This document shows positions 55,812 to 63,445 of a DNA stretch of 64,000 bases, piece by piece. Source of the stretch: UBA6244 sp965140775 (GTDB lineage: Bacteria; Bacteroidota; Bacteroidia; Bacteroidales; F082); NCBI GenBank assembly GCA_965140775.1, contig OZ223471.1, positions 2,728,001-2,792,000 on the forward strand, in the 5' to 3' direction. The position numbers were made by a program, and so were the translations under genes. Position 1 is the stretch's first letter. Every line of letters begins with the position of its first letter. A model generated the notes under the pieces. It had not been told where the DNA came from and made no database searches. It was given only the letters and a program-made list of their open reading frames with translations.

Positions 55812-56833
55812 CTGAATTGATCCGGAGATAAATCGCTGTATTTTTTCTTGCGCCAGAGGTAGTGATCGAAAGCGATATTGCCGTTGTAAATACCCGACAC
55901 ATGATGTTGCTGCAGGTTTCGGCGTTTTTTGCGCAAGGTGCTAAAATGGCGATAGAAATATAGGTGTGCCTTGATCACAGCGAAAAAATCGCCCACGCCT
56001 CCCTGCAAGAGGAATTTCATGGCAGCCACCCCATCTAAAAACAGACGTGCAATAAAAACTTTAATCAGTCGGTCGGAAGGCAGATTTTTGTACAACAAAA
56101 CAAAATTGTTGCGAAAATTAAGGTAAGTCTTGCGTGACGAACTTTTGGGAAGGGTACCGCCACCGATATGATATACCTCCGAGGCCGGATTTACCATCAC
56201 GCGATATCCCCTATTCTTGGCGCGCCAACAAAAGTCGATTTCCTCCATATGAGCAAAAAAATCCTCATCAAGTCCGCCCAAATGATGGTAAACCTCCGCA
56301 CGCACAAACAGACAAGCCCCTGTTGCCCAAAACACTTCCGTGGGATCGTCATACTGCCCTTTGTCAGTTTCCAACTGTTGAAAAATCCGACCCCTACAAA
56401 AAGGATAGCCGTATTTATCAATAAAACCACCCGACGCACCGGCATACTCAAATTTTTCTTTCTCGAAATAGGACCGTATTTTGGGCTGGCACGCCACCAC
56501 CTGTGCATCAGATTCCATCAGGTCGATCACGGGTTGTATCCAATTGGGAGTAACTTCAATATCCGAATTCAACAACACATAATACTCCGCTTCAATTTGT
56601 TGGAGAGCTTGGTTATATCCGGCAGCAAATCCACCATTGTTACCATTCTCAATCAACCGCACTTCCGGAAATCGCTCCCGCAAAAAAGCTACCGAATGAT
56701 CTCTCGAACAATTATCAGCCACCCATACTTCGGCCACTTCATTGCTATGAAGCAACACTTCAGGTAAAAATTTCTCGAGAAACTTTTTCCCATTGTAGTT
56801 GAGGATAACAACGGCAACTTTTTTCAATTTCAA
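55808..56833 (-). CDS. Family 2 glycosyltransferase
   Basis: A GT-A fold enzyme of 341 residues. It starts KKVAVVILNYNGKKFLEKFL and has a donor-site segment VADNCSRDHSVAFLRERFP, the metal-binding DxD-like NSDIEVTPNWI (about 93) and the acceptor-site region GGLDEDFFAHMEEIDFCWR with the conserved ED. It lacks membrane segments of its own. It overlaps the upstream acyltransferase by 4 bp, so both probably act on envelope lipid or polysaccharide. Sugar donor unknown. Confidence 0.92.
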   Translation of the reverse strand: MKLKKVAVVILNYNGKKFLEKFLPEVLLHSNEVAEVWVADNCSRDHSVAFLRERFPEVRLIENGNNGGFAAGYNQALQQIEAEYYVLLNSDIEVTPNWIQPVIDLMESDAQVVACQPKIRSYFEKEKFEYAGASGGFIDKYGYPFCRGRIFQQLETDKGQYDDPTEVFWATGACLFVRAEVYHHLGGLDEDFFAHMEEIDFCWRAKNRGYRVMVNPASEVYHIGGGTLPKSSSRKTYLNFRNNFVLLYKNLPSDRLIKVFIARLFLDGVAAMKFLLQGGVGDFFAVIKAHLYFYRHFSTLRKKRRNLQQHHVSGIYNGNIAFDHYLWRKKKYSDLSPDQFS

Positions 56834-57702
56834 TTCTCCCTTTTATATTTCCATCGGTTATGCGACCACAAATAGCTCTCCGGTTGCTTACGCACCGACC
56901 GCTCTATCTGTCGGAAATAATCCTTGGTCAACTCAAGCTCGTCCGTATTTTTATTACCTGTTTTTAAAGGAATAAAGGTGGCCTGATAATACCCGCGTTT
57001 AATGCGACAAATATCGAAATAAAGTACATCGAAATCAAATGCCTGAGCAATCTTTTCTACACCGAGTAATACAGGAGTTTCGCGTCCGAAAAAGGTAAGC
57101 CAATGTTTTAACTCGTGGGCGGGTGGCCGTTGGTCGGCCAACACGAGCAGCAACACCTTTTCATTTTTAAGCCGGATAAGTGCCCTGGAGGTTTTGTCGT
57201 GCTCCACCAGAAGAATTTCTTTGTACAACCCCCTGATTTTCATCATGTAATCATTGTAAAAAGAGCTCTGTACCTGTTTATACAGCGCCACCCCCAGGTG
57301 GCTGGTTTCCGCTTTTACACGGTTTCCGAGCCACTCCCAATTGGCCACATGCCCTCCTGCCAGTACCACACTCCTGCCCTGTTTCTCCAATTCTACCAGC
57401 AACTCAGGGTTGGTAAGCACCATCCTTTTTTTCAGCTCATCCATTTTTACTCCCGGCAATTTGAACACTTCGAGCATTACATCCGCCAGATGTCTGTAGA
57501 ACTTTCGTTGAATTTTCTTCACCTCTCTGCCCGATTTTTCGGGAAATGCCTTTGAAATATTTTGAAAAATGATTTTACGGCGGTACGGAATCACATATAC
57601 CACAAGCAAGGTAAATATATCTGAAAGCAAGTAGATAAATCGGAATGGTAGCCGGGCAACACCCCACAACATCCACGATTGAACCGTATTTAGTATCTTC
57701 AT
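56830..57702 (-). CDS. Lipid A biosynthesis-type acyltransferase (LpxL/HtrB family)
   Basis: These enzymes add acyl chains to lipid A precursors at the inner membrane. The protein (about 290 residues; ATG at 57702) has an N-terminal membrane segment (LPFRFIYLLSDIFTLLVVYVI), HX4E-type AGGHVANWEWLG, and LADQRPPAHELKHWLTFFGRETPV near the middle. The family is clear; which acylation step it performs is not. It begins the operon whose second gene is the glycosyltransferase. Confidence 0.88.
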   Translation of the reverse strand: MKILNTVQSWMLWGVARLPFRFIYLLSDIFTLLVVYVIPYRRKIIFQNISKAFPEKSGREVKKIQRKFYRHLADVMLEVFKLPGVKMDELKKRMVLTNPELLVELEKQGRSVVLAGGHVANWEWLGNRVKAETSHLGVALYKQVQSSFYNDYMMKIRGLYKEILLVEHDKTSRALIRLKNEKVLLLVLADQRPPAHELKHWLTFFGRETPVLLGVEKIAQAFDFDVLYFDICRIKRGYYQATFIPLKTGNKNTDELELTKDYFRQIERSVRKQPESYLWSHNRWKYKREN

Positions 57703-57748
57703 GAGCAAAAGCTAAGAAATCGGCAGCAAAAATAGCAATTGAATGTAA

Positions 57749-59209
57749 TTACCTGCTACCCGGCTGTCGATAGTTTTGCGTTGCGCCACTGCCATAGGTG
57801 TCCGGGATTACGTCGTCATCAATGCCATAGGGATCCCAGGTTCGTCTGTAAATAACTGTTTGCCAACGATAATTGCTCAACTCACCAATAGCATTGGAAT
57901 GGATTAACTGAAAATCGTTGGTCACCACATCGTGACTATAAAAAACAAATTTTTTGTCGTGTTGATCGCCCAATTGATAATACTGCCAGATTTCGTAAGG
58001 ATAGGCAGCCGGTTCGTTATAGTTTTCCGAAATCACATTGGGCTGACCGTATTGTAAATATACACGACCTCTGTCGGTTTCATAGCCATCCAGCGAAATG
58101 GATTTGAAATTATGATTGGCTTGCTTCACAAGCAACAAATAGTCGTTCCATGCCTTTTCGGGATTCATTTTGTCGCGCTCAGTCCAGAAATTCAAAAAAT
58201 ATTTTCTAAGAACCGAAATATCCTGCGAAAGCAATTGTGCACTTACATAATTGCGCTCCATGTCGGTTGAAATGGGGTTCAGGTATTTGATGTATTGAAC
58301 AAGTGTATCGCGATTGGTTATTTGTCCAACAAAGGTGTTATCTGTGTTCAAAACCATTAAACTATTGATATTGAACTGCGAATTGGGGTTGTAGCGCTGA
58401 AAAAACAATTCTTTGGATGCCCTCAAGGCGTTATTTTTGTCGCGGGCTTCCAACACCAACAAATAATTGCCACTGGGCAGATTGGTAATGTCGAAGGACG
58501 ACAATACCACTTTTACGTCGTCCGGATTACTTTTTACCATTTTAAAATAGTCGTCCAATTTCCTGTCCACCTCAAAAGGGCGGATATAAAAATTGAATAG
58601 AAAGGGTTCCCCTTGCAAAACCGCATGGCTGTGATAAAGCTCTGCGTAAAAGGACAGCATGTTTTCATTTTCAGGGAAATAGTTAAACACGAAAGGTGTC
58701 AGGGTGAATCCATTTTTCTCCATGGTACCACTCCCCCCCTTTTCATACGACTTCAGTAACTCGATATCGGAAAAAACCATTTCATCATCAGGAAAATCGA
58801 TGTTGATTTCAGCGAAACTCGATAAGGTATCACCGGGATTTCCAACATCTACCAGGGCAAAATGCATTTTGTATTGCCCTTCGGGTAATGCGTAACGCTG
58901 CACGTCCAACAAGTTGGTTCTTTGGGCAGAATCCTTTACTTCTGGGCTATTCAGGTTATATTTGGCAAAATCCACAATGGAATCGTCCAAAGTAAAAATC
59001 ACCTGAACATTTAGCTGCCCCTGCCAATTGCCGTTGGCCAGAGGCATATAGGTCAAACTCCGTCCGCTAATATTCATGTAGGTTTCGATATACGGCCGAT
59101 TATCTGGCGTATTAAATACCGAATAATTGAGAAATGCTTGTACGTTTTGCGCAGAAAGTGTTGATAAACTCAACAACAGCGCCCAAGTGATTATCAGTTT
59201 TAGTTTCAT
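57749..59209 (-). CDS. GWxTD domain secreted protein
   Basis: The 486-residue protein has a signal peptide (MKLKLIITWALLLSLSTLSA) at 59209; the frame is open to 59302 but the extra 31 residues are not part of a signal. After an N-terminal Ig-like region of about 300 residues comes the GWxTD domain, with FWTERDKMNPEKAWNDYLLL and DGYETDRGRVYLQYGQP, the GYETDRGR matching the domain's name motif loosely (GWxTD reads GYETD here). GWxTD proteins are widespread in Bacteroidota and other phyla; function is unknown. Monocistronic. Confidence 0.85.
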   Translation of the reverse strand: MKLKLIITWALLLSLSTLSAQNVQAFLNYSVFNTPDNRPYIETYMNISGRSLTYMPLANGNWQGQLNVQVIFTLDDSIVDFAKYNLNSPEVKDSAQRTNLLDVQRYALPEGQYKMHFALVDVGNPGDTLSSFAEINIDFPDDEMVFSDIELLKSYEKGGSGTMEKNGFTLTPFVFNYFPENENMLSFYAELYHSHAVLQGEPFLFNFYIRPFEVDRKLDDYFKMVKSNPDDVKVVLSSFDITNLPSGNYLLVLEARDKNNALRASKELFFQRYNPNSQFNINSLMVLNTDNTFVGQITNRDTLVQYIKYLNPISTDMERNYVSAQLLSQDISVLRKYFLNFWTERDKMNPEKAWNDYLLLVKQANHNFKSISLDGYETDRGRVYLQYGQPNVISENYNEPAAYPYEIWQYYQLGDQHDKKFVFYSHDVVTNDFQLIHSNAIGELSNYRWQTVIYRRTWDPYGIDDDVIPDTYGSGATQNYRQPGSR

Positions 59210-59321
59210 GGCTGCGATATTATAGGGTTTACAAAAATAACCAAAAACAGAGAGGTTGTCAAGAATCCACCAACCATCGTGCCACTTGGGTTCCGGGGTC
59301 ATTGAATTCTATCTTGCCCAC

Positions 59322-59338
59322 AACAACAAATTGTTGTT
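59322..59338. promoter_or_regulatory. 17-bp palindrome AACAACAA-A-TTGTTGTT upstream of the S1/P1-like gene
   Basis: Arms 59322-59329 and 59331-59338 are complementary with a one-base centre. It lies 28 bp upstream of the -7 box at 59367, near the -33 region, where a repressor or activator could act. Only symmetry and position support it. Confidence 0.4.
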
Positions 59339-59366
59339 AATAAGACCGTATATTTAACGATAAGGT

Positions 59367-59374
59367 TACCTTTG
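59367..59374 (+). promoter_or_regulatory. Bacteroidota -7 box for the S1/P1-like gene
   Basis: TACCTTTG matches TAnnTTTG, about 23 bp before the TTG start at 59397. A nearby ATG at 59377 opens onto a stop after one codon, which supports the TTG start. Confidence 0.5.
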
Positions 59375-59396
59375 CGATGAATTAAATTTTTTTTTC

Positions 59397-60509
59397 TTGA
59401 AAAAACAATTGTTACTCTACGTTTTAATTGCAGGTGTTTCCATAGCACTCATCAGTTGGGGTTATGCCGGTCATTATAAAATCAATCAGGCTTCAGGGCT
59501 GTCCTTCAATGCCGAAATGGCTCAATTTAACGATTGGATCGACATATTGGCCGACCATGCATCCGACGCCGACGACCGTAAGGCATGGGATCCGGACGAG
59601 GGACCGAAACATTATATCGACATCGACAATTACAGCGAGTTTAATAGTCAGGGAAGCATTCCTCAAACCTGGGATTCGGTTATTGCTGCGCATGGAGCTG
59701 CCTTTGTAATGGACAACGGAATACTCCCCTGGGCTACCCTGATCACCTTCGATTCGCTGCAAAACAGTTTTCAACGACAGGATTGGGAAAAAGCTAAGTT
59801 GTTCGCTTCCGATTTAGGACATTACGTCGCCGACGGCCACATGCCCTTGCACATTACACGCAACTACAATGGTCAATATACTGGCAATTCGGGCATTCAT
59901 TCGCGCTATGAGTCTACCATGATCAACGCGTATATTGCTCAAATTGAATACGAAGGATACGAAACAGAAGAGATTGATAACGTGAGTCAGTATGTATTCG
60001 ATTACCTCTATGCCTCCTATGTTTTCGTTGATTCCATTCTTGCGGCCGACAACGAAGCCAAAAGTGTGGCAGGCAACACCAATTCAACACTTTACAAACA
60101 AACCTTGTGGGCCGAAACCAAGGATTTCACCATTCCGCTTTTCAGCGAGGCGTCTCATGCCCTGTCGGAGTTGATCTATACGGCCTGGAAACAGGCAGGA
60201 AGCCCGGTTATTTCACCCGATTTTATCGAAAGTAAAATCACTAGTGAGCCGATTACATTAAACCAAAATTTTCCCAATCCTTTCACCAATACAACCTCCA
60301 TCTCTTATCGTTTAACAAAAGCCGGAGATGTGGAATTGTTTATCACCGATATTTCAGGGCGCAGAATCGCCACCCTTGTGAATGAAAATCAAATTCCGGG
60401 GGATTATAGGGTTACATGGGAGGCTCCTCATGTGGAACCGGGCATTTATTTGGTGGCACTAGTGGCCAACAACGACATTTGTTTAAAAAAAATGATTCGC
60501 TCCAGATAA
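59397..60509 (+). CDS. S1/P1 nuclease or phospholipase C-like zinc hydrolase with T9SS sorting domain
   Basis: The start is TTG, as no ATG in the frame precedes the signal peptide (LLLYVLIAGVSIALISWGYA). Mature S1/P1 and zinc phospholipase C enzymes begin with a Trp that ligates zinc; here SWGYAGHYKINQ places that Trp just at the cleavage site. DLGHYVADGHMPLHITRNYN (about 141-160) provides the HxxxD/H zinc site, and further Asp and His residues appear in between (ILADHASDADDRKAWDP and KHYIDID). The last 80 residues are a type A T9SS sorting domain (NFPNPFTNTTSISYRL). It is exported to the surface or released; substrate, nucleic acid or phospholipid, is not decided. Confidence 0.88.
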   Translation: MKKQLLLYVLIAGVSIALISWGYAGHYKINQASGLSFNAEMAQFNDWIDILADHASDADDRKAWDPDEGPKHYIDIDNYSEFNSQGSIPQTWDSVIAAHGAAFVMDNGILPWATLITFDSLQNSFQRQDWEKAKLFASDLGHYVADGHMPLHITRNYNGQYTGNSGIHSRYESTMINAYIAQIEYEGYETEEIDNVSQYVFDYLYASYVFVDSILAADNEAKSVAGNTNSTLYKQTLWAETKDFTIPLFSEASHALSELIYTAWKQAGSPVISPDFIESKITSEPITLNQNFPNPFTNTTSISYRLTKAGDVELFITDISGRRIATLVNENQIPGDYRVTWEAPHVEPGIYLVALVANNDICLKKMIRSR

Positions 60510-60601
60510 TCGCGATGGAAGCCATAACCTATAGCGAACTTGATTTGTCGTCAACTATCACTATGGAAAATATACCTGACCGTAACTAATAATACATTCG
60601 G

Positions 60602-61060
60602 TTATTTTATTGCTTTCCGCGCCACAATCAAGTGACACATATGTTGTTTGTTCACATTAACACTTCTGAAATTTCTTACAACAAGTTTATACTCCACATC
60701 TTCTGCTATATCAAAATTCAGCTCGCCATCTCGTTTATAGTGGGCATCCTTCTTGATAATATTGCCTGCGCTGTCGGTAAGTAGCAAATCCATGTCTTGC
60801 ACTTCCTGATCGTTGCTATACACCACCACCCTATAGGTATAATTGGCGGCAAATTCATAAAAGATTCCGGTGCTATATCCATTTTGAAGCGACATCCCAT
60901 ATTCGTTGACAATTTGGTAATTGGCTGCCAGTAGTTGTTGCCTAAGGTCGTTGTCAGGAATATTTCCTTCGCTATATCCATTAAAAATGACGAGGAGAAA
61001 CAGTCCTGTAAGTGCATAAAATCTGCACAAATTTCTTATAGAGGTCCTCTCTTTCTTCAT
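60602..61060 (-). CDS. Small secreted hypothetical protein
   Basis: Reading from the ATG at 61060 gives about 152 residues with a signal peptide (FYALTGLFLLVIFNGYSEG). The mature region has strands (TYRVVVYSNDQEVQDMDLLLTD, VEYKLVVRNFRSV) resembling a small beta-sandwich; no family is recognised. The frame continues upstream into the repeat array, so start 61060 marks where gene-like sequence begins. Function unknown. Confidence 0.65.
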   Translation of the reverse strand: MKKERTSIRNLCRFYALTGLFLLVIFNGYSEGNIPDNDLRQQLLAANYQIVNEYGMSLQNGYSTGIFYEFAANYTYRVVVYSNDQEVQDMDLLLTDSAGNIIKKDAHYKRDGELNFDIAEDVEYKLVVRNFRSVNVNKQHMCHLIVARKAIK

Positions 61061-61105
61061 TAAAAACATATAATTTTTTGCACACATAACAATAGATTTA
61101 GGTTT

Positions 61106-62058
61106 ATTTTCTTTGTGTTCTCTGTGTCTTGGTGGTGTATTCTTTTCGGGTTTGTATTCACCACGGAGGCACAAAGGTCACAGAGGTTTTTTCTTTGTGT
61201 TTTTTTCTTTGTGTTCTCTGTGTCTTGGTGGTGTATTCTTTTCGGGTTTGAATTCACCACGGAGGCACAAAGGTCACAGAGGTTTTTTCTTTGTGTTTTT
61301 TTCTTTGTGTTCTCTGTGTCTTGGTGGTGTATTCTTTTCGGGTTTGCATTCACCACGGAGGCACAAAGGTCACAGAGTTTTTTTTCTTTATGCATTTTCT
61401 TTGTGTTCTTTGTGTCTTTGTGGTGCATTTTTTCGAGTTTGCATTCACCACGGAGGCACAAAGGTCACAGAGGTTTTTTCTTTGTGTTTTTTTCTTTGTG
61501 TTCTCTGTGTCTTGGTGGTGTATTCTTTTCGGGTTTGCATTCACCACTGAGACACAAAGGTCACAGAGGTTTTTTCTTTGTGTTTTTTTCTTTGTATTCT
61601 CTGTGTCTTGGTGGTGTATTCTTTTCGGGTTTGCATTCACCACGGAGGCACAAAGGTCACAGAGGTTTTTTCTTTGTGTTTTTTTCTTTGTGTTCTCTGT
61701 GTCTTGGTGGTGTATTCTTTTCGGGTTTGAATTCACCACGGAGGCACATAGGGCACAGAGGTTTTTTTCTTTGTGTTTTTTTCTTTGTGTTCTCTGTGTC
61801 TTGGTGGTGTATTCTTTTCGGGTTTGCATTCACCACGGAGGCACAAAGGTCACAGAGGTTTTTTCTTTGTGTTTTTTTCTTTGTGTTCTCTGTGTCTTGG
61901 TGGTGTATTCTTTTCGGGTTTGTATTCACCACGGAGGCACAAAGGTCACAGAGTTTTTTTTCTTTATGCATTTTCTTTGTGTTCTTTGTGTCTTTGTGGT
62001 GCATTTTTTCGGGTTTGCATTCACCACGGAGGCACGGAGGTCACAGAGGTTTTTTCGA
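61106..62058. repeat. Ten-copy array of a 95-97 bp hairpin-forming repeat
   Basis: CACCAC-headed units start at 61159, 61255, 61351, 61446, 61542, 61638, 61734, 61831, 61927 and 62022, with a partial unit before the first. Each unit begins CACCACGGAGGCACAAAGG, then a T-rich middle, then CTCTGTGTCTTGGTGGTG; its ends pair as an imperfect hairpin (CACCAC/GTGGTG, CACAGAG/CTCTGTG). A shorter variant with a TTTATGCATTTTC middle (copies beginning 61351 and 61927) alternates with the main type. Long frames across it encode only Cys-, Val- and Phe-rich repeats; they are not genes. Confidence 0.9.
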
Positions 62059-62059
62059 G

Positions 62060-62440
62060 TTACAGATATCCGTTCAAAATTCTTTTTATTCCACTTTTTA
62101 AAAGCACCGTATTGAAGTTTATGAGTAATCCCAGCTTTAAGTTTTTAAGTTTTAAGTAGGTGAGCAATTGTGCAGTATGTATATCGGCCAACCCGTCAAC
62201 GCTTTTAATTTCCAGTATCACTTTGTTTTCTACCAGCAAATCAATTCTATATCCGGCATCCAATCGCACGTCTTTATACACTACCGGCAGCGACTGTTGA
62301 CGAACCACCGACAACCACAGTTTTTCGAGCTCGAATGCAAGACAGGCTTCGTATGTACTCTCCAACAATCCCGGGCCAAGCTGTTTGTGAACTTCTATGG
62401 CTGCACCGATGATGAGGGAGGAGATTTCGTTTTCTGTCAT
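62060..62440 (-). CDS. GxxExxY protein
   Basis: The 126-residue protein has the defining motif GLLESTY (in GPGLLESTYEACLAFELEKL) and KVILEIKSVDGLADIHTAQLLTYLKL, the two features of the GxxExxY family. These proteins are thought to be related to PD-(D/E)xK nucleases: the E and the IKxxD strand fit the metal site, but activity is unproven. The gene is enclosed by the repeat arrays on both sides, which is unusual. It would be translated from an ATG within a run of T at 62440. No partner gene. Confidence 0.85.
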   Translation of the reverse strand: MTENEISSLIIGAAIEVHKQLGPGLLESTYEACLAFELEKLWLSVVRQQSLPVVYKDVRLDAGYRIDLLVENKVILEIKSVDGLADIHTAQLLTYLKLKNLKLGLLINFNTVLLKSGIKRILNGYL

Positions 62441-62454
62441 GATTCAATTACTTT

Positions 62455-62789
62455 TTCGGGTTTGTATTCACCACGGAGGCACAAAGGTCACAGAGGTTTT
62501 TTCTTTGTGTTTTTTTCTTTGTGTTCTCTGTGTCTTGGTGGTGTATTCTTTTCGGGTTTGCATTCACCATGGAGGCACGGAGGTCACAGAGTTTTTTTTC
62601 TTTATGCATTTTCTTTGTGTTCTTTGTGTCTTTGTGGTGCATTTTTTCGAGTTTGTATTCACCACGGAGGCACGGAGGTCACAGAGGTTTTTTCTTTGTG
62701 TTTTTTTCTTTGTGTTCTCTGTGTCTTGGTGGTGTATTCTTTTCGGGTTTGTATTCACCACGGAGGCACAAAGGTCACAGAGGTTTTTT
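62455..62789. repeat. Second, four-copy array of the same hairpin repeat
   Basis: Units start at 62469, 62565, 62660 and 62756, with 95-96 bp periods, and one has the TTTATGCATTTTC variant (beginning 62565). The array lies upstream of the GxxExxY gene. The last unit is cut after GGTCACAGAGG. The two arrays match closely enough that the gene looks like an insertion, or an island, within one array. Confidence 0.9.
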
Positions 62790-62819
62790 GCCAATAGCAG
62801 CTTGCTCGGAAGACCATTA

Positions 62820-62938
62820 CTTAAATGTAGCCACTCTCTTTGGCACGCCATCACGATACACATGTAGTTGCATGAGTTTTCTTTCAAACAAGCCCACCCA
62901 CAATTGGTTTTGCTCAAATTTTTTAATGACATTCATGA
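62820..62938 (-). pseudogene. Short relic frame of 39 codons
   Basis: On the minus strand an ATG at 62935 begins MNVIKKFEQNQLWVGLFERK and ends after 39 codons. Its composition is plausible for protein (basic, aromatic), and the remainder of a gene may be lost at the repeat junction (about 62790). Family unknown; a chance frame is possible. Confidence 0.3.
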
Positions 62939-62972
62939 TGTTACAAATTAAAGTGGTTTGATGGCAAAAAAA

Positions 62973-63063
62973 CTCCCCGAATCAACCGTTGTAGTTTACT
63001 TCTTTTCATTTGCAGGCTTAGCGCCTGAGGTGACAAAGTAGCTACAACACTCAATCCGGGGAG
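62973..63063. other. Isolated 91-nt imperfect hairpin
   Basis: CTCCCCG (62973-62979) pairs with CGGGGAG (63057-63063), GTTGTAG (62988-62994) with CTACAAC (63042-63048), and CAGGC (63013-63017) with GCCTG (63023-63027) as an inner loop. It is GC-rich within an AT-rich stretch. It could be a folded RNA, a mobile-element end or a bidirectional terminator. It has GTT...AAC in the wrong order for an integron attC site. Confidence 0.55.
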
Positions 63064-63137
63064 CAAAAGGCAGGAAAATACTAACTGTAATAAAATATAT
63101 TTGTCAGACAGCTACCTTTTGTTGGCTCACTAACAAA

Positions 63138-63422
63138 TTATTCTTCTAGTGGTTCCGCGTCCATTCCGGTAAAATAGTTATACACTTTTTTACCACCATA
63201 GGCAGCGGCCAGCCCCATCAGAATAAAGCTTCCTCCACCGATAGGAGCTCCACCGCCTTCAATTGGGTCATCACCGGCTCCTCCCCCTCCCGGAGGTGGC
63301 GGAGGTGGTGGTCCACCTGCAAATACCATGGTCGATGTTAGGGTAAACCCTAACACGATAATCAGGCTTAGAATAGACTTCTTTACGTTATTCGTCCTAG
63401 ACGTACTTAGATTTAATTTCAT
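63138..63422 (-). CDS. PID-CTERM-like small surface protein
   Basis: The 94-residue protein has a signal peptide (KSILSLIIVLGFTLTSTMVFAG), a Pro/Gly-rich spacer (PPPPPPPGGGG) and a C-terminal segment PIEGGGAPIGGGSFILMGLAAAYGGKKVYNYF. That hydrophobic stretch followed by basic residues resembles the PID-CTERM sorting signal, with PIE and PIG in place of PID. Such proteins are thought to be processed at the envelope. It is followed by a T9SS protein on the same strand. Confidence 0.6.
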   Translation of the reverse strand: MKLNLSTSRTNNVKKSILSLIIVLGFTLTSTMVFAGGPPPPPPPGGGGAGDDPIEGGGAPIGGGSFILMGLAAAYGGKKVYNYFTGMDAEPLEE

Positions 63423-63445
63423 GTTTTCTTAAGAGTTATTGATGA

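Noticed and set aside
61106..62058. Possible CRISPR array of the 96-bp repeats
   Set aside because: Units are contiguous and nearly identical from end to end, with no unique spacers.
61113..62867. Long overlapping frames of 150-330 codons in the repeat region
   Set aside because: They encode periodic Phe/Cys/Val-rich or Lys/Arg-rich peptides made by the 96-bp repeat in several frames at once, with no signal or domain features.
62973..63063. Integron attC site
   Set aside because: The order is GTTGTAG first and CTACAAC last, the reverse of attC, and there is no integron integrase or cassette array.
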